Origin: Acanthosoma haemorrhoidale
Lineage: Eukaryota; Arthropoda; Insecta; Hemiptera; Acanthosomatidae
Assembly (NCBI GenBank): GCA_930367205.1
Contig: OV884012.1
Span: 58,983,239-59,047,238, forward strand
Length of the DNA stretch: 64,000 nucleotides
Direction: 5' to 3'
Numbering within the stretch: the first letter of the stretch is position 1; the number at the start of each line of letters is the position of its first letter. This document shows positions 22,110-35,458 of this stretch, piece by piece. Position numbers and translations under genes: made by a program. The notes under the pieces are model-generated. The model saw nothing but the letters and a program-made list of their open reading frames with translations. It was not told where the DNA came from and ran no database searches.

Positions 22110-24050
22110 GGTCATATGATTCATATGAAACGAAAGTAATATTTTTTCTACTCTACTATCTCATCGGCATCCCAAATCACCCACTTGAAGTCTCTTTGTT
22201 CTTCTCGCTATCAAAATACTCAAATGACAGTTATTAATAAAACAGCTCGAAATCTCCATATAAACGCAAATATCTCCGATTCGATGGAAGCTACTAGAAA
22301 CAGCTGAAGAGGCTACCTCCAAATCAGCATTTTACACTTCAGTTTTCAGGCAGAAGGTTCTTCGATAACGACCTGACAGAAAAGCTTCTAAACTGACACA
22401 ATTTCATAAAAATAAAAACAAGGCCTCAGTCACGTTATTTTTTATGATTCAAATCAAGCAAATAAAAGATGGCCATATAAAATTTAAGACATAGAAAAAA
22501 TAACAGTTTAAATTATTTATACCTTAGTTATAGTCGTAACTCATTCATATTAAGTCTTAGACAAATACGTTTAGTGAGTAAAATATATGAGCAGGGTTCT
22601 CTCGTCATAAAACTTCTACAACATATAGAATTGTAGAAATAAACGAAAGCGTTCTGCAGAGGAAATAATTAAGAGTCCCATTATTTATCCTATTCATTTC
22701 TGCTATACTATTGATTAATTTCAGTTTCTGTGAAAAGTACTTATCAGATATTTAAGTTCGCCTAATAAGTAATAATATCATATAATAAGTAATATCATTA
22801 TTTTGTAGCATGACGACAACCTGATAAACTTTGTTCAGCCACATTATGATCTCAAAATAGTTAAAAATGCTTGCTGAATATTGTCAAGAAAAGAAACTAA
22901 ATTTAAATATCCATTCATAATACTATATAATTGTTTATAAATAAATAAAATTTAAATGCTTCTAACAAAAATGATTACACTGTTTGGCAGAGTCAGGTCT
23001 AGATTTCAAGAGTCCATTCACTGTAATACAGAGTGTTTCTGGAAGAAATGAACAGAGAAATAAATAAAACTAACATAAGAAGTAGCTTTATAAGATAAAT
23101 CTTTATAATTCCCAAACTAAATAATTACTCCTCCAAGAAAACATTATATCATAACGTGAATCCTAGTTATCTGCTATACTGTCTCGTTATATATGTCACT
23201 AAAGTCTGGTTCATTCAAGGCCAGTAACTAGGTTCAGTGTCGAGTAATTTCGTAACAATGCGTGTCAGAACACGGCTAATTAGACAAATAATTAAGTAAA
23301 ATGGTTTAGTGGGATCATCCAGTTAGGTGGATTATGAGGCGAGCAAGAAGCACCCCATCTCACTGCCCACTAGCTTACCTAAATATATCGTTTTAGTAGA
23401 GTTCATAAGCAGTTTTTTGTTATTTTACTAAAACACTTGCCACTCGAAAAGAGTAATGGCATTTGTTATTGAGCCATAAAATACTAGCAGTGGGTTCCGA
23501 ACATGCACGTTAAATGTATAAAACGCAAACGAAATAGACTATGAACATCAAGCTAAAACAAAATATGCACCATGTGTAACAGAAATAAATTTCGATCCAG
23601 CGCTCGGAATTTTTTTTTTTATTTAAATCTATTTACTGCATTTTCGAACAAGCCATATTTTTTGTATACCTCCCTCGAGGCCATCAAATTGATCAAACAG
23701 ATATCAATAGCCTCTTACAACAATGGCCTATTCACAAAATAGTATTCAGTGGTGTAAATAGTAGATACACATTGTAGGACAGACCGGTTACAGTCCAAAA
23801 GCTTTGATTAGCTATATTTTTAATTTTAAATTATATAGAGGATCTCGAACAAAAGGCTCAGTTGGTTTCTCGAAACCAAGAACCTTTTGTCTATGTAGAG
23901 TAATGTGGCTTTAGAGTACAGCTGGTCAAATTTTAAAATTACAAAAAGGGAATGTATTACAAATTACAAACGTAAATAACATGAACTAAATGTATTATAG
24001 ACGAAATGTAAATAACATGAACAAATATAAATCATTGTAAATGTGAAGCA
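22110..24050. other. Non-coding stretch with one strong palindrome
   Basis: AT-rich, no gene seen. At 23849-23890 ACAAAAGGCTCAGTTGGTTT is followed by its imperfect complement ending AACCTTTTGT, giving a hairpin with arms of about 20 bp. An imperfect duplication containing GTAAATAACATGAAC lies at about 23970-24025. Confidence 0.5.
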
Positions 24051-24059
24051 ATAAAAGGC

Positions 24060-24530
24060 GGAAGCCAACTAAAGTCACACGAGAAGGGTCAACAGCTGTC
24101 AGTCAGATACCCGCAGGGCCTAAGACCACCAGATGAGGAGGGTACTCACAGGGCATAAACATAACAACACTTTTGGGGCCTCTCTACCTCCAGGGCTTGT
24201 CCCCTGGCCGGGTAATTAGGCGTCGGTCGCGGTTCATCACCACATGTGTGGAAACCCAACCGAGGGCATAGCACCCTTGCAGCCCTCCCAGCAGGCAAGG
24301 GGAGAGGGTACTTAAGGCAGGGCTCCTGGCCCTGTGAATTAGTCTCTCGTGACCTTTACTCGTGACGCTTGGTTTCCGCTCGAACTCTGAAAACTTGACT
24401 AATTCTTTATGAAAAACCTCTGTACCTCTTCTCTTGAACATAGTGCGTTGTCGGGGCACATACCAATCCAAAATGGAGTCAGATAGTAACGCCGTCATGA
24501 AACGATTGTCCAGGCTATAAACTCGTACAT
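24060..24530 (+). mobile_element. Partial LTR of the same family as 4178-4778
   Basis: Plus-strand blocks match the solo LTR and the copy at 39400-40007: a TATA-like GGTACTTAAGGCAGG near 24308, CTCGAACTCTGAAAAC, TTCTTTATGAA, GAACATAGTGCGTTGTCGGG and ATGGAGTCAGATAG. Homology fades after about 24520, so the 3' end of the LTR is missing. Neighbouring bases show no pol coding sequence. Confidence 0.7.
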
Positions 24531-27500
24531 ATTTTCAACTGATTCTGTAACGGAAGCCAAATTCCTTGACATTGAAAATCAGTTTGACACCGTCTGAAAT
24601 GCTTGAGGTTGAAAAAATGTCCCTATTGTTTTGGAACGCAAAGGTAATTTCAGCCGTTTATCATTCATTTTTCGTCCAATCGTCAATTCTAATAAGAATT
24701 GGAAATTTCTTATCTATGAAAAATCAGGTGAATTTAATCCCATAAATCCTCAACCCTACTTTGTTTAAGATTACGACTGATTATTTACAAAGAAAACGTT
24801 GCTGGTAATATTGCTCGAGGGTATATCTGTACACTCATCGTCAGAGTGGAATAAGCTAATGCTAAGCTATACAGAAATTACAAAATTGGCAAAAAATTGA
24901 TTCAAAATTTCGTCATAGTCTTTAAAAGGAGAAGAAATACAAAACACTACAATTTAAAGTTACTAATGTAGTAATAAAAATTGTTAATTTGTTTTAATTC
25001 TTGGATTTTTATATCAAAATTTAACATCATTGGCCAATGCGCACGTATATTGGGTATCCTAACAGTTTTTAACAGAGAAAAATTACCCTCCTCTTTTTAT
25101 CAGTAATTTTTGAAATCAAAAATGGATGACTGCTTATCTTCTTAACATCAACGTCATGCTGGTATTCATCTTTATTTTTCAACCGAATTTAGGATAAATT
25201 TATTCCTGTGTTGAAACCAGAGCTTTATCCCGCCACCATTAGTCAACCATTTACATCCCACCATTACTACCTGGCATTAACACATAAAAGCATTTTATCA
25301 CAACCTAGAAAAAGTCAAGGACCTAAACAAAAAGCAAAACTACATTTCAATGAATAAAACAGTTATTTACGATGATGAACTGACAAGTAGGTGCTACACC
25401 AGTAGTTGATGGAAAAGTAGCTTAAACCACCCTTCCACCTGAGACCAGTTGATTCACCGCCGAACTGACATGGACCAATTATATAGGCCTAAGGGAAGGA
25501 TTGGATTGAGGAAACTATTATACATCACTACGTACATTATATGTAGTATACTATCTATTGTATGAGTTCTTTGATGTCTCTGCTTATTCACAGCAGGCAA
25601 TTACAGTACATATTCTAAAAAAGAACGCACCTAAACATTGCTTCTAAGGAAGTGGTATTTATGTAGATACAGTCATAATCCCAAATAAAATTAAATGAAA
25701 TAGGTGACTATGCTGGGGAAATCGGAAAATATTTTGAGCCCACACATCTATCACTTGCATAATCGGCTTGTATAAGAATCATACTCTACTTTAAAATCAA
25801 AAATACAGAATAACTGGTAAAATCACTGGCCAAATGCCACTGACAACAAGCTGAGAAAATTAAAAACGCACGTACATCACCCGCCCACAGAGGGAAGGCA
25901 AAGCTGACTTGCAGCAAGTAATTTTGACCTGACTTAGGCTAGGATACCCATAACTTACTCACGACACCTGCTTACAGGGAAGACACCACCTACAGGTGAG
26001 CATTTTTATAGAGGGATGTACCACGTATCGTCGATTTGGTTTTAGAATATAATTTTTATACTCTAGATAAGCAAATACAACACGTTTACTTCGACAGACA
26101 TCCATCGTCGGCATCCGAATGCATACTAGTCAATTCATGGCCATGTGTGTAATGAATTGCTACGGCTCCGCAACCGCATCGTGAGTTTAAAACCGTATGT
26201 GTGTGGACACCACTAAACACTTACTGACAGACTGCAGGAGATTCGCAACTCTACTCTATCTCTTAGCAGTACAATTAGGAGACACAAGTACCTACAGAAA
26301 ACAAATATTTGGAAAACTAATAAAGTGTAAAATACATAACATTTAGTATTCTCTATAACATTGATTCTACTATAGACTGTTTTTTTCTGTCATTATCACG
26401 TATTTTATTTTTTAATTCTATATTTATTTGCCATCATTAGTCAATTGTTTATCGTACATACTCGTAATTAATAATAATTAATTACCATGGGTAAAATATA
26501 TACAATGTACTATACTTATTGTAATATGCTCTGTATTGTAATTTGTTCTGGATTACCTAAAATAAAGGAAAAATTATTCCATATACGTATATATATTTTT
26601 CAAAATAATCCCGTGTAATCAAAATAACCGTAAAACTACGATTTAATATTTCTTTACTACCATTTGTACATTGTATGGTTATTATTTTTAAAAAGGAAGC
26701 TATTTAGTTTTAATAATAATTCACTAAATCATTTTTACAAGTTTTTGTCGCTAGAAATAATTATCCTTTTATTGGAGTATAATAAAAATCTACATAATAA
26801 AAATGGCATATGAGCTATTCATTGATGAGAGTTTTTATTCACAAATTAACAACCGTGGTAAACAACGTCAGACCGTTTAGGGATTTGAGCTCACTAAGAG
26901 AATACTGATTTGCAGATACGCTAACCACAACACAATTTAGCTCTTTATTAAATATTTTAAAACGGTGTACACTGGATTACAGTATTTTTATGGAGAAAAT
27001 CATATATTATAAACATCCTAAAAGTTATACGTGCCACAAGATTAAATTAAATAATTTAATTAATAATTGCCATTTTCATCTCTAAACCTTTAAACTAAAA
27101 CGGAACGGTGGAAAAATATTATGATAGCGAAATCGAAAAATTTTCTAAGAAACATGTAAAAAAAAACTGGTTATATAGATTTCATTACTCAAGATTCTAG
27201 TTCTTATTGTGAGTATAAGAAGGCTTGACTTCCAAAAAAACGTAAAAAATGTAATAATAGTAAATACTCCATAGTCTATCACCAATAAAACCCTCCATAC
27301 TGGTATTAATATATCCACTATCCTTGAGAAAATTCCATTAATTGTTTTTTTTTAATTCCATATAAATTTATCCACTCATCACCTCCCACTGGAAGATCGC
27401 TACCTAGCTTCATGCATCACTATAAGCCTACCTCCTCGGAGATGGGAGAAGTAATTGTTTCGAGGTCACCTGTAGTTAATTCGTTATTCGGTGTCGCGGC

Positions 27501-28520
27501 ACTGGCCAGTATACTGCTTATACTCAACTGAATAATAAATTCATATAAAATTTTCCCATTCGATTCAATATGTTGTTTAATGCAACCACTTGCATATGGA
27601 CACCGAAAGTTTATCGCCAATTTTCTGTTAAATTCAAAACAAACCACTTTTATATTTTCCTTTTCTGTATTTGAGGTTAATTGATTTTTCAAAAACAGAA
27701 ACTTTTAAGGTCTCGCACGTTTCTCAGTGTGTATTTCTATTTTTGTTTTTTAGTACTCTGTCCAAATTGTTAGATACATAAACTCGACGATATTGAGAAT
27801 AGATGACAAATTTACCCCACTAAACAGGATTGTCTCATTAATTAATTAATAACTACGTATTGAGAAAAAAAGTATGTGTCTATAGTTTTGAATAGGGTAT
27901 TTGTTGTTTTTGCATCGTTAAACCAAGCTACTGTTTTTTAGAGGTGTGGTATTTTGCTAGATGCATATTGCATTTGATGGCACGGTAATGCTTAAAGCAT
28001 CATATTGAGTAAGCTATCAAATTAAAGGTCTTTTAAGTTCTGATCAAAACTGTCAGCTAATTCTAATCGCAATTTTTTCGCTACCCCAGTTTATATAGGA
28101 GGAGAATTTTTTGAATAAATTTATTCTTGATGGCGTAGGTGGGATGCTAAAAATTGAAAGCAACCTTATGGAAGAAAAATAATGAAGTGTCAAACATCAA
28201 TCAATTACTAGTAATTCTGAAATAAATATTTGCTTATAATGTATGAATATGAGGGTGACACATTCATGTTTTTTAAGGCTCGATCAATAATCTGGATTAG
28301 GTGCTATATATGCCAATAAAATCGTTTTCGTGAACGTACAGAAATCCTTAATTGTGTGATGCATCTCAGATCACTTGATCTTTTATTGATTATTATAAAA
28401 ACTTGTGAATATACATATAATTTAGTGCTGTTTAGCAGGAATATGTGGGAAAATATTTAAGTTGTCAACCTTATTTAGAAAGAAATGGGGTAATAACATA
28501 ACCTTAGCGAGTTAATCATA
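24531..28520. other. Non-coding AT-rich stretch
   Basis: No gene recognised. A minus-strand open frame at 27420-27692 (90 codons) has no motif, no splice context and AT-driven composition, and I do not accept it as a gene. Palindromic ATTAATTAAT tracts near 26470 and 27838 are simple AT-rich sequence. Confidence 0.5.
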
Positions 28521-28637
28521 TTTAACATATAGTTAATAATATCAAGAATAGTTAATATATTTAACATATAATTAATCACATCAATAATAGTTAGTCTATT
28601 TAACATATAGTTAATCATATCAAGAATAGTTAATCTA
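28521..28637. repeat. 39-bp minisatellite, three copies
   Basis: Units at 28521-28559, 28560-28598 and 28599-28637 each start TTTAACATATA and contain ATCAAGAATAGTTA or close variants. The period is exactly 39 bp with a few substitutions. Confidence 0.9.
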
Positions 28638-30316
28638 TTTAAAAACGATTACGCAAAACGTTTGTTCTAAATACTTATGCCTTTCTTTCAACCTACACTA
28701 ATGGAAAAAGTTAGTTCCATAGTGGAGATTCCCGAGAAACGGCATTCAGATAAAAAAAAAAGTTTCTTGACATGAAAAGATTTAATGGAGCCTTAGTAAA
28801 ATGAAATTCTGAAATTTCATTATTAAAAGTTCTGTTGTCTGATAATCAGTTACTTAATTAGCTGTAAAATATCAATCCTTGCCACAATTATATTACTTCA
28901 GTGCTACATGATGTGCGGTGTCGGTTTACCGAGAATCATGGACAAAATCAAAAACAGGAAATTTCTCTGAAAGGATCTTAGCTTACTAAGCGATGTTCAC
29001 TGACAATTGTAATCCATTTTCCTAGTCGTCATTTTTCGTATAAAGTTAACCTTTACATATTTCGACTGTTTCTATGCTGTCTAATTGGTATCATATTTAT
29101 CATTTCGAATAGTTCTATTTATCGACTGAACTATGTGACTCACATTGTATATTCATTTATTTACGTAGCGAAATTACAAAACAAAATTTTATATTGGAAG
29201 GGAGAAATAAATCAATATTAATTATTTTTAAAATAGAATTAACCAATTAGCTGTTCATCCGATGAGGTTCATCTTTTATATCTGCTGAAATGTGAAGCCT
29301 TAGTTGGGTAATACATAATTATAACAGGTTAGCTGATACTCCCAGCTTTGCTGATCATTATGATTTTCATGAGATGACATAAGTTCAAAGATTTTATAAA
29401 ATTTGTATTTTCTATTTTGCAACAGATGAAATAGTCTTAAAATCTATATACCTTTTTCTATTGTGTCTCGATTCTCAAATTTCGTTTTTATTTTTCCCGG
29501 ATTCTTAGTATGGAAGATTGGTTTTGGAAACGACACAAAATAAAATGATTGAAATGTTAGCTCATGTATTTCTTATTTGTTATTATTTACCTTTCTTTTG
29601 GCCTTCAATACATAAATTTTAACAACGTCCTTTCATTTTTAGCTCGATAATTTAAACGTGATTCTGGCTGATGTTTCATTTAGAATATAGCACTCTTTTA
29701 GATAAGCCACATCCTAGCCAATAAAAACAATTTTAATAAATAATTAATAACGAGAAGTTTGTTTAGCTTCAATACATAAATAAACTTCAATCTGAAGTGT
29801 TGAGGAATAAAAGAAAGTTGTACTTATTTCATCTGAAATTCAGACCGTTGACAAAATCTCCCGAACATAGCTTCAAGATGGATAAATTAATGCTTCATTG
29901 AAATTTTCGATGATGTTATTAAATATATATATATATATTTAGTATATATATAATATTGGATTAGAACATTCAAAACTAATTCAAGTTGAGAATATCATTC
30001 GTTTATTTATATACTACATGGATAGGCAGGCAATAAGTAACATTTATATTTCTAAATACGTTTACATTATATTTTTATTTTATGAGTTGCTTCAAAACAC
30101 ATTAAATATGATAACTGATAACCATCATATTGTGCGCTTTTAAACTTTAATTGAAAACGTATATGAATCAAACCAATGCATTTAAATATACTGTACATAC
30201 TGGTGACAAACATGAATATATATATATCATCAAATCATCAACATGTAAAAAGTATTTCTTTTTGTTTCAATTTTAATTGATCATAACTTGTTTTATTTAT
30301 TTATTTTATTTTTTAG
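28638..30316. other. Non-coding AT-rich stretch
   Basis: No gene or element recognised. (AT)n tracts lie at about 29925-29952. Confidence 0.5.
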
Positions 30317-30477
30317 CTGTACCGGGAGTCACATAGTAAAGCTATCTTTTCTATTGGTACCTGATACAAGTACGAGTAGAACAGCAAGGCAGGCGGAGAG
30401 GGAAGTCATGCTGGAAGGTCGGAGGTGGACTGGAGTCTACCCGCCCCCTCCAGATCGCCCACACAGCCCCACTCCAA
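30317..30477 (+). CDS. Candidate orphan internal exon, function unknown
   Basis: A T-rich tract ending TTTTTTAG precedes 30317, and a strong donor GTATGT follows 30477. Only one of the three frames is open across these 161 bases (1 base + 53 codons + 1 base). It reads CTGSHIVKLSFLLVPDTSTS, then RTARQAEREVMLEGRRW and TGVYPPPPDRPHSPTP. The central and last parts are basic, then proline-rich, and locally GC-rich compared with the flanks, as coding sequence is here. No partner exon was found nearby, and I do not recognise the protein. It may belong to a large gene whose other exons lie outside the window, or be a chance open frame inside a repeat. Confidence 0.4.
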
Positions 30478-31620
30478 GTATGTACCTACTTCAAATTATT
30501 CAAGTACTTCAATGTTTTCTTCATTCCATACATGCAATGCTAATATTAAAATATCCAGAGATCAGCGGGATCTTCAGTGTTTACCGTAGTCAGTAATGAT
30601 TATAAGAGCCCCTACTTTCAAGCAAATACTCGTTCTTCAGGGCTTATATGTCTCTAGTCATGTAACTATGAATGTTTTACAACAATGAGTCAATGGAAAG
30701 TGATTCAATTAGTCATAAATCTTAAATGTAGATTTCAAAACACCTTAAACTGATCACAGGTCAGAAGCTATTTAAGATTTAAAGCTCATTATTTTTACAG
30801 AGGTAAGGGCGCGTTATTGGTGCAGTAACAATTCGCAGAAACGAAAACAATAAGAATTTTGCCTCAATGAATTTGGATTTCAAATTTTTTTGCACGGTCA
30901 GTACCTTCGAATGAAAGTGAAGATTTTGCAATTAAAATGTTAAACCTTCTTATTGCATTGGGTAAATCATTCGTGTTAAGCTCCTCATCCACCCACTGCT
31001 AAGTAGTTACTAAATTTTTAGGTTAAGCTAACCGCGACTAGGAATAAAGAAAATGTGCAGAAAAATAAAACATTCTTTGTGGAGAACAGAAGAAATCAGA
31101 ATAATAGTATAAGAAAAAAATGGTCCAGTAATGCTACTGAGAAATATTATGTACTTAAAAGGTATACTGCAAATTTAGCACAAAGGGAAGTCAAATGACA
31201 GTCATCACAGAAAGAAACTTGGAAGTTCATGAACTTTATATCATAAAGAAAACATAAAACTTTTCAAGAGGTAAATAAAACGAAAGGCAAAGTAATGAGT
31301 AACAAGAAATGAAATAGAATAAATAGTAACAGACCTGGAATACTCTAAATGTGAGAGGGATATTTTAGGAAACAATTCATGGAAGAATAATATAATACCT
31401 CCTTAATCTCAAACAGAATAGAATGAGGAATTTATCTGGGAATTGATTGAGGAGGAGAGGTAAAATTGCTCAGAGATAAAATACAGGTTGTGATAACATC
31501 ACTCCAATGTTTTGTTGGAGAGAGTTGTTATAATCTCTATCTAAATTTAATCAGTTCTGAATGAAAAATTGTAATTTAACATGTTTCTGAATTTAAGCAC
31601 AACATAATCTTCAAGGTGTC
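30478..31620. other. Non-coding stretch
   Basis: AT-rich, with no frame or element recognised. Confidence 0.5.
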
Positions 31621-31624
31621 GATA

Positions 31625-33590
31625 TACTTGATGCAGTCAATCAGAGCGTCTCAGTTCCCTGGTAAGGATTTGTTCGGGAGGTTGATTACGATTTTGTTCT
31701 TCTTCACTGGGTTACTCGGGTTCACCCACAGGCAATCGATGACTAGGGTAGATAAGTAACGGCAGATGTTGAACTTCTGGAAGTACTGTGTCCTTCTCTG
31801 TACCTGTGGAAGTACTGTGGGTTGATCGTAAGCGCCGATTTCGAACTGTCTTGTACCAGGTGATTGATGTTGGTTGTATGTGGATTCTCTTTGTACGGTT
31901 TTATTACGTCAAAGCCAATTATAATGATCCTTTTTGGATACTTCTCAGCTCGAAGATTCACCTTCAGCGAGTGGAGTGGCTCGATAATTCATCATGGTCG
32001 TCTGCATTTTTGATGGAGTGGAAGTGGTTCATCTTTCCTGGCCCTCAGACAACTCTTGAGGGTTTGAACATTTCCTTCGGCCAACCCGTTTGAGGGTGGA
32101 TAGACAGGGCCAGAAAAGACATCACTGGTAAATTTTGTGGAATTGGAGACAAGTAACCGTGGGAATTCGTGGGTTGAAAAAAATGCCAGAAGTAGCTAAA
32201 TGTCATTAGGCTTCATAGATGCAGCGGATTTCAAGCCAGCGTGACCCATCAAGAACGATAAGAAAATGTTTTCATTGCATGGGCCAGCGTGCAGTCCCTG
32301 TGCAGTCGATCCTAATTTTCAGCTGTTTCTTCCAATCAGTGTAAGGGAACATTCGATGGATTCTTCTTCATCTACACGGTCGATCCCAGCCACGAACAAT
32401 ATCCCCGAGCAAGCGGTTTCATTCATCAGTATTGAGACTCCAATGTGTGTTTTATGGAGTTCTTTGAGAATTAAAAGCTTTTTGGTATGACATCTACATG
32501 ACCTTTAAAATAATCGAGGGTATAGTATAAATCAGTCAAATTTCCGTTCATCAGGTTCATCTTAATTTTCGAAAGATTTTTGTCTTTGTACGTTTCCACA
32601 CCAAGCGTTTCAGCTGTGATGCTATTGTTTGAAATTTGGTTGATGGTTGGTGAACAAATCATGTAGATTTCTTCACTAAGAGTGTGATCAATGGATGAGT
32701 GTGCTTGAGTGGCGCTCTTGATAAACAGTCAACATTTGTATTCTCTGATCAATATTTGAATTCTTAGTCAAGCTGAGATAAAAGTAAGACGTAACTGAAA
32801 AGCCACGCGATGTTGCCGCTGGCTATTTGGTTTATTGATGAAGAATTCGAGAAAGTAGTTGATTGTCAGCTACCAGTTGAACTATTTCTAACAATTTTCT
32901 ACTCAACATGTAGAAGCTGCTCACCCCAAACACAACCATTAGTGCCTCCCTATCCAGCTGACCATAGTTTTACACAGCTGTGGTCATTGAAAGTAGGGCA
33001 AACGCGACTGGCATCTCTTCGCTGCCAACTTGATGCGAAAGCACTGCTGCTAGTTCGGTCGAGCTAGCTTCGCATGTGATAATTGTTGGAAGGTGAGGGT
33101 CAACAGGTGTGATAACTCTGTTGCTGGAAGTTTTTCACTTTTAGGAAAGCAGCTACATATCGGGCAGACCAGTAAATTTTTTGAAGAGTTTTCTGCCTTT
33201 CTGATTATCTCATCAAAGCCATATTGAGTTCGGATTGAAACATTGATACGCTGATATTGTTGTCGCCTAGCCCTCGAAAAAGTATGTTTGAAAAGCTCAT
33301 TTTACAATCACCAGGTGATAAAAAATCACATTCATTTATATCCCATCGCAGATCAACAGTATAATCAGCGATTAATTGGTGGATTTTTTTATAAGTAGCA
33401 AAAAACCTTAGCTGAACAACTAAATCGTTATGCTTGGGAAACACATGTTTTTCAAGATCCTTAGTAATTTGCTGTAAATTGGCGTATCCTTTGGTGTGAT
33501 TAAAGAAACAAGAAGTTTGAAAAGAGTTGCACCAATCGAGTTGATAAAAATGGTTCATTAGAAAGGGTCGATTTATAGGAAACATCACTT
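31625..33590 (-). pseudogene. Ty3/gypsy relic of a second type, gag joined to RNase H by deletion
   Basis: Minus strand. 33205-33588 resembles the gag capsid region (VFPKHNDLVVQLRFFATYKK, then IHQLIADYTVDLR). Directly after it, 33065 down to 32690 holds an RNase H with ELAAVLSHQVGSEEMPVAFA, NYGQLDREALMVVFGV and NVDCLSRAPL. Then come integrase pieces: THIGVSIL near 32460 and a PSNGLAEGNVQTLKS segment near 32080-32040 (the Glu motif of DDE). Protease and RT, which should lie between gag and RNase H, are missing. Frameshifts and stops are frequent. The motifs differ from the relic at 2405-4078 and resemble the K02A2.6-like group of Ty3 elements. Confidence 0.8.
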
Positions 33591-34900
33591 CACTTTATTG
33601 TTTACTGAACGTTATCACAGTACACAGTAAAAGTAGTATAATCTAATTCCATACGCATGGAATCAAGTGAGAATAGTGCTCCTAGTTTATAACTAAATTA
33701 TAATATGAAGCATGAAGGAAAAGAATTTATAAACATGCGTGGATTGAGAAAAGGATTCCGAACGAATGAGAAGTTAACATCATTCTTCGGATCATAAGAA
33801 AGAATTTCGAAGTTAATGTTCCAGATATTGACCAATATGGTTATCTCCAACATAGATATTAGCTCGAAGCATAGAAGTAAAATCTACATCATCTAACACC
33901 ATAAGCTATACCCTCCTATGGAGAACATCAAGAAGTCCTCAGTACACAATTGATGTTTGAAAAAATTGTAGCCGATATAAAATATTTAAAAGTCTTTATT
34001 AAATTAAATAAATTGCGTCGAAGCCATTGATTCTTGAATCGACTAGTTATTTCTATTGTGGTTTTACATATCCCTGAAGCCTTCCATTATTTAGTGTTAT
34101 TAATAACATTTATTAATTCTGCCAGCATTATATCCAGAGCTCCATGGAATACGTAGATAAATCTAAAAACAAATACTTTAGGGCAACGCTTTAGAGCTTT
34201 ACCACATTCATCAAAATTATGTGTTTGATGAAAATGTATGCTACGCCAAATATATACCAAAATACTCTGAAAATCTATAGCTTCATTATGATACCTCATA
34301 CTGGAGATCACCAGTGATTAATCGAAGTAATTTGATTTAAATCTCTCTATTGTCGCTAGGTTCGTATTTTTTCTGTGCCGCAAATCTTTGCTACTTTTTC
34401 CCAAATTATCAGCATATCCAAAATGTTTTATTATCTTTGGTTAACTACAAATATAAATAAAAATCATCCATTTATTCTTCTGTTGATGAAAATATGGGAA
34501 TGTGTGCTTGGATTTTTCTGCAGTTTTATTGTGTTTCTCATTTCCACTATATTAACAGATATTCTATGAGTGTAGCATTTTGTTCTTACTATGCGTTCAA
34601 TTTCATCTATCTCACTATCAATTTTTAATCTATTAACTCGTAAAGCTCTCAAGAAGTTTATTACATTTTCAAAGAACGGAATGAATTATTATGAAGGTTA
34701 AAGGTTGAGAAACTTCAATTTTCCCAATAAGAATTAACTAGTATCGCCGCGCTATCGTTTTGATATGACATTTAGTTTTTAGTACGACAACAAAAGCGCT
34801 AGATAAGGACCTTCAATATAATTGAACGTGTACTGTATAGGCAGTGTATCTAGTTGGCAGACAGACCAGTGATCTTATACTCTTTGGAAGATGTCAATGT
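33591..34900. other. Upstream region of the TMEM145-like gene
   Basis: No coding sequence recognised, and short open frames at 34087-34652 lack motifs. The GC-richer patch at about 34740-34890 (GCCGCGCTATCG, AAAGCGCTAGATAAGG) is the best guess for promoter and 5' untranslated sequence of the gene starting at 34968. No TATA box stands out. Confidence 0.3.
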
Positions 34901-34967
34901 GGTTGTTGATAAATTTTGGAAAATGTAGCATAGGTAGACTAAGTGTTTACATGTCAGAAATTTGATA

Positions 34968-35458
34968 ATGCAACTGATTTATAGCTTAAATTTGTTTTTA
35001 TTTTATTGCATTAGTTTGTTTTTACTATTTATCACAAATGTTCAATGTACACACCTACAAGGGACTTGGAAAACCTCTAATTTCTTTGTATTTCTCTCCA
35101 AATTTGGCTTTCAAAAAACAGATTTACACCATGAAATGGAAACAAGGGGTTATTTATTTGGCAATATTACAACCAGAACCAATTCAAGTTATTACGGGAC
35201 TCTAGCTCTTCTGAACAGGGATTACTTTTTGGAATATTATGGGAACAGATCCATATTAGATAAAGAACAAGCTTGTGCAAGGATGTTTAACAAAATCAGT
35301 TCAGTCACATTTGATCCTTATTGTTATAATGATGGATATGACTTTCTAAGAAAAGTACCTTGTCCGAAGGGAGGACTTTGTGAGGATGAAGATTCTCCTC
35401 TAAATGTTGTGAGAAATTCTCAGTTTACGTTTCAAATCAAAGATTTGAGTGAGCCTAG
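34968..35458 (+). CDS. TMEM145: TMEM145-like exon 1
   Basis: Start ATG at 34968, signal peptide, then the N-terminal luminal domain with Cys residues (EQACARMF, DPYCYNDGYDF, VPCPKGGLCEDE). Donor CCTAG|GTATTA. It ends after two bases of an Arg codon. Confidence 0.88.

Noticed and set aside
27420..27692. Minus-strand 90-codon open frame
   Set aside because: No motif, no splice or promoter support, and AT-driven composition. Chance is more likely.
28521..28637. CRISPR-like array
   Set aside because: Directly adjacent 39-bp units without spacers, in a eukaryotic genome: a minisatellite.
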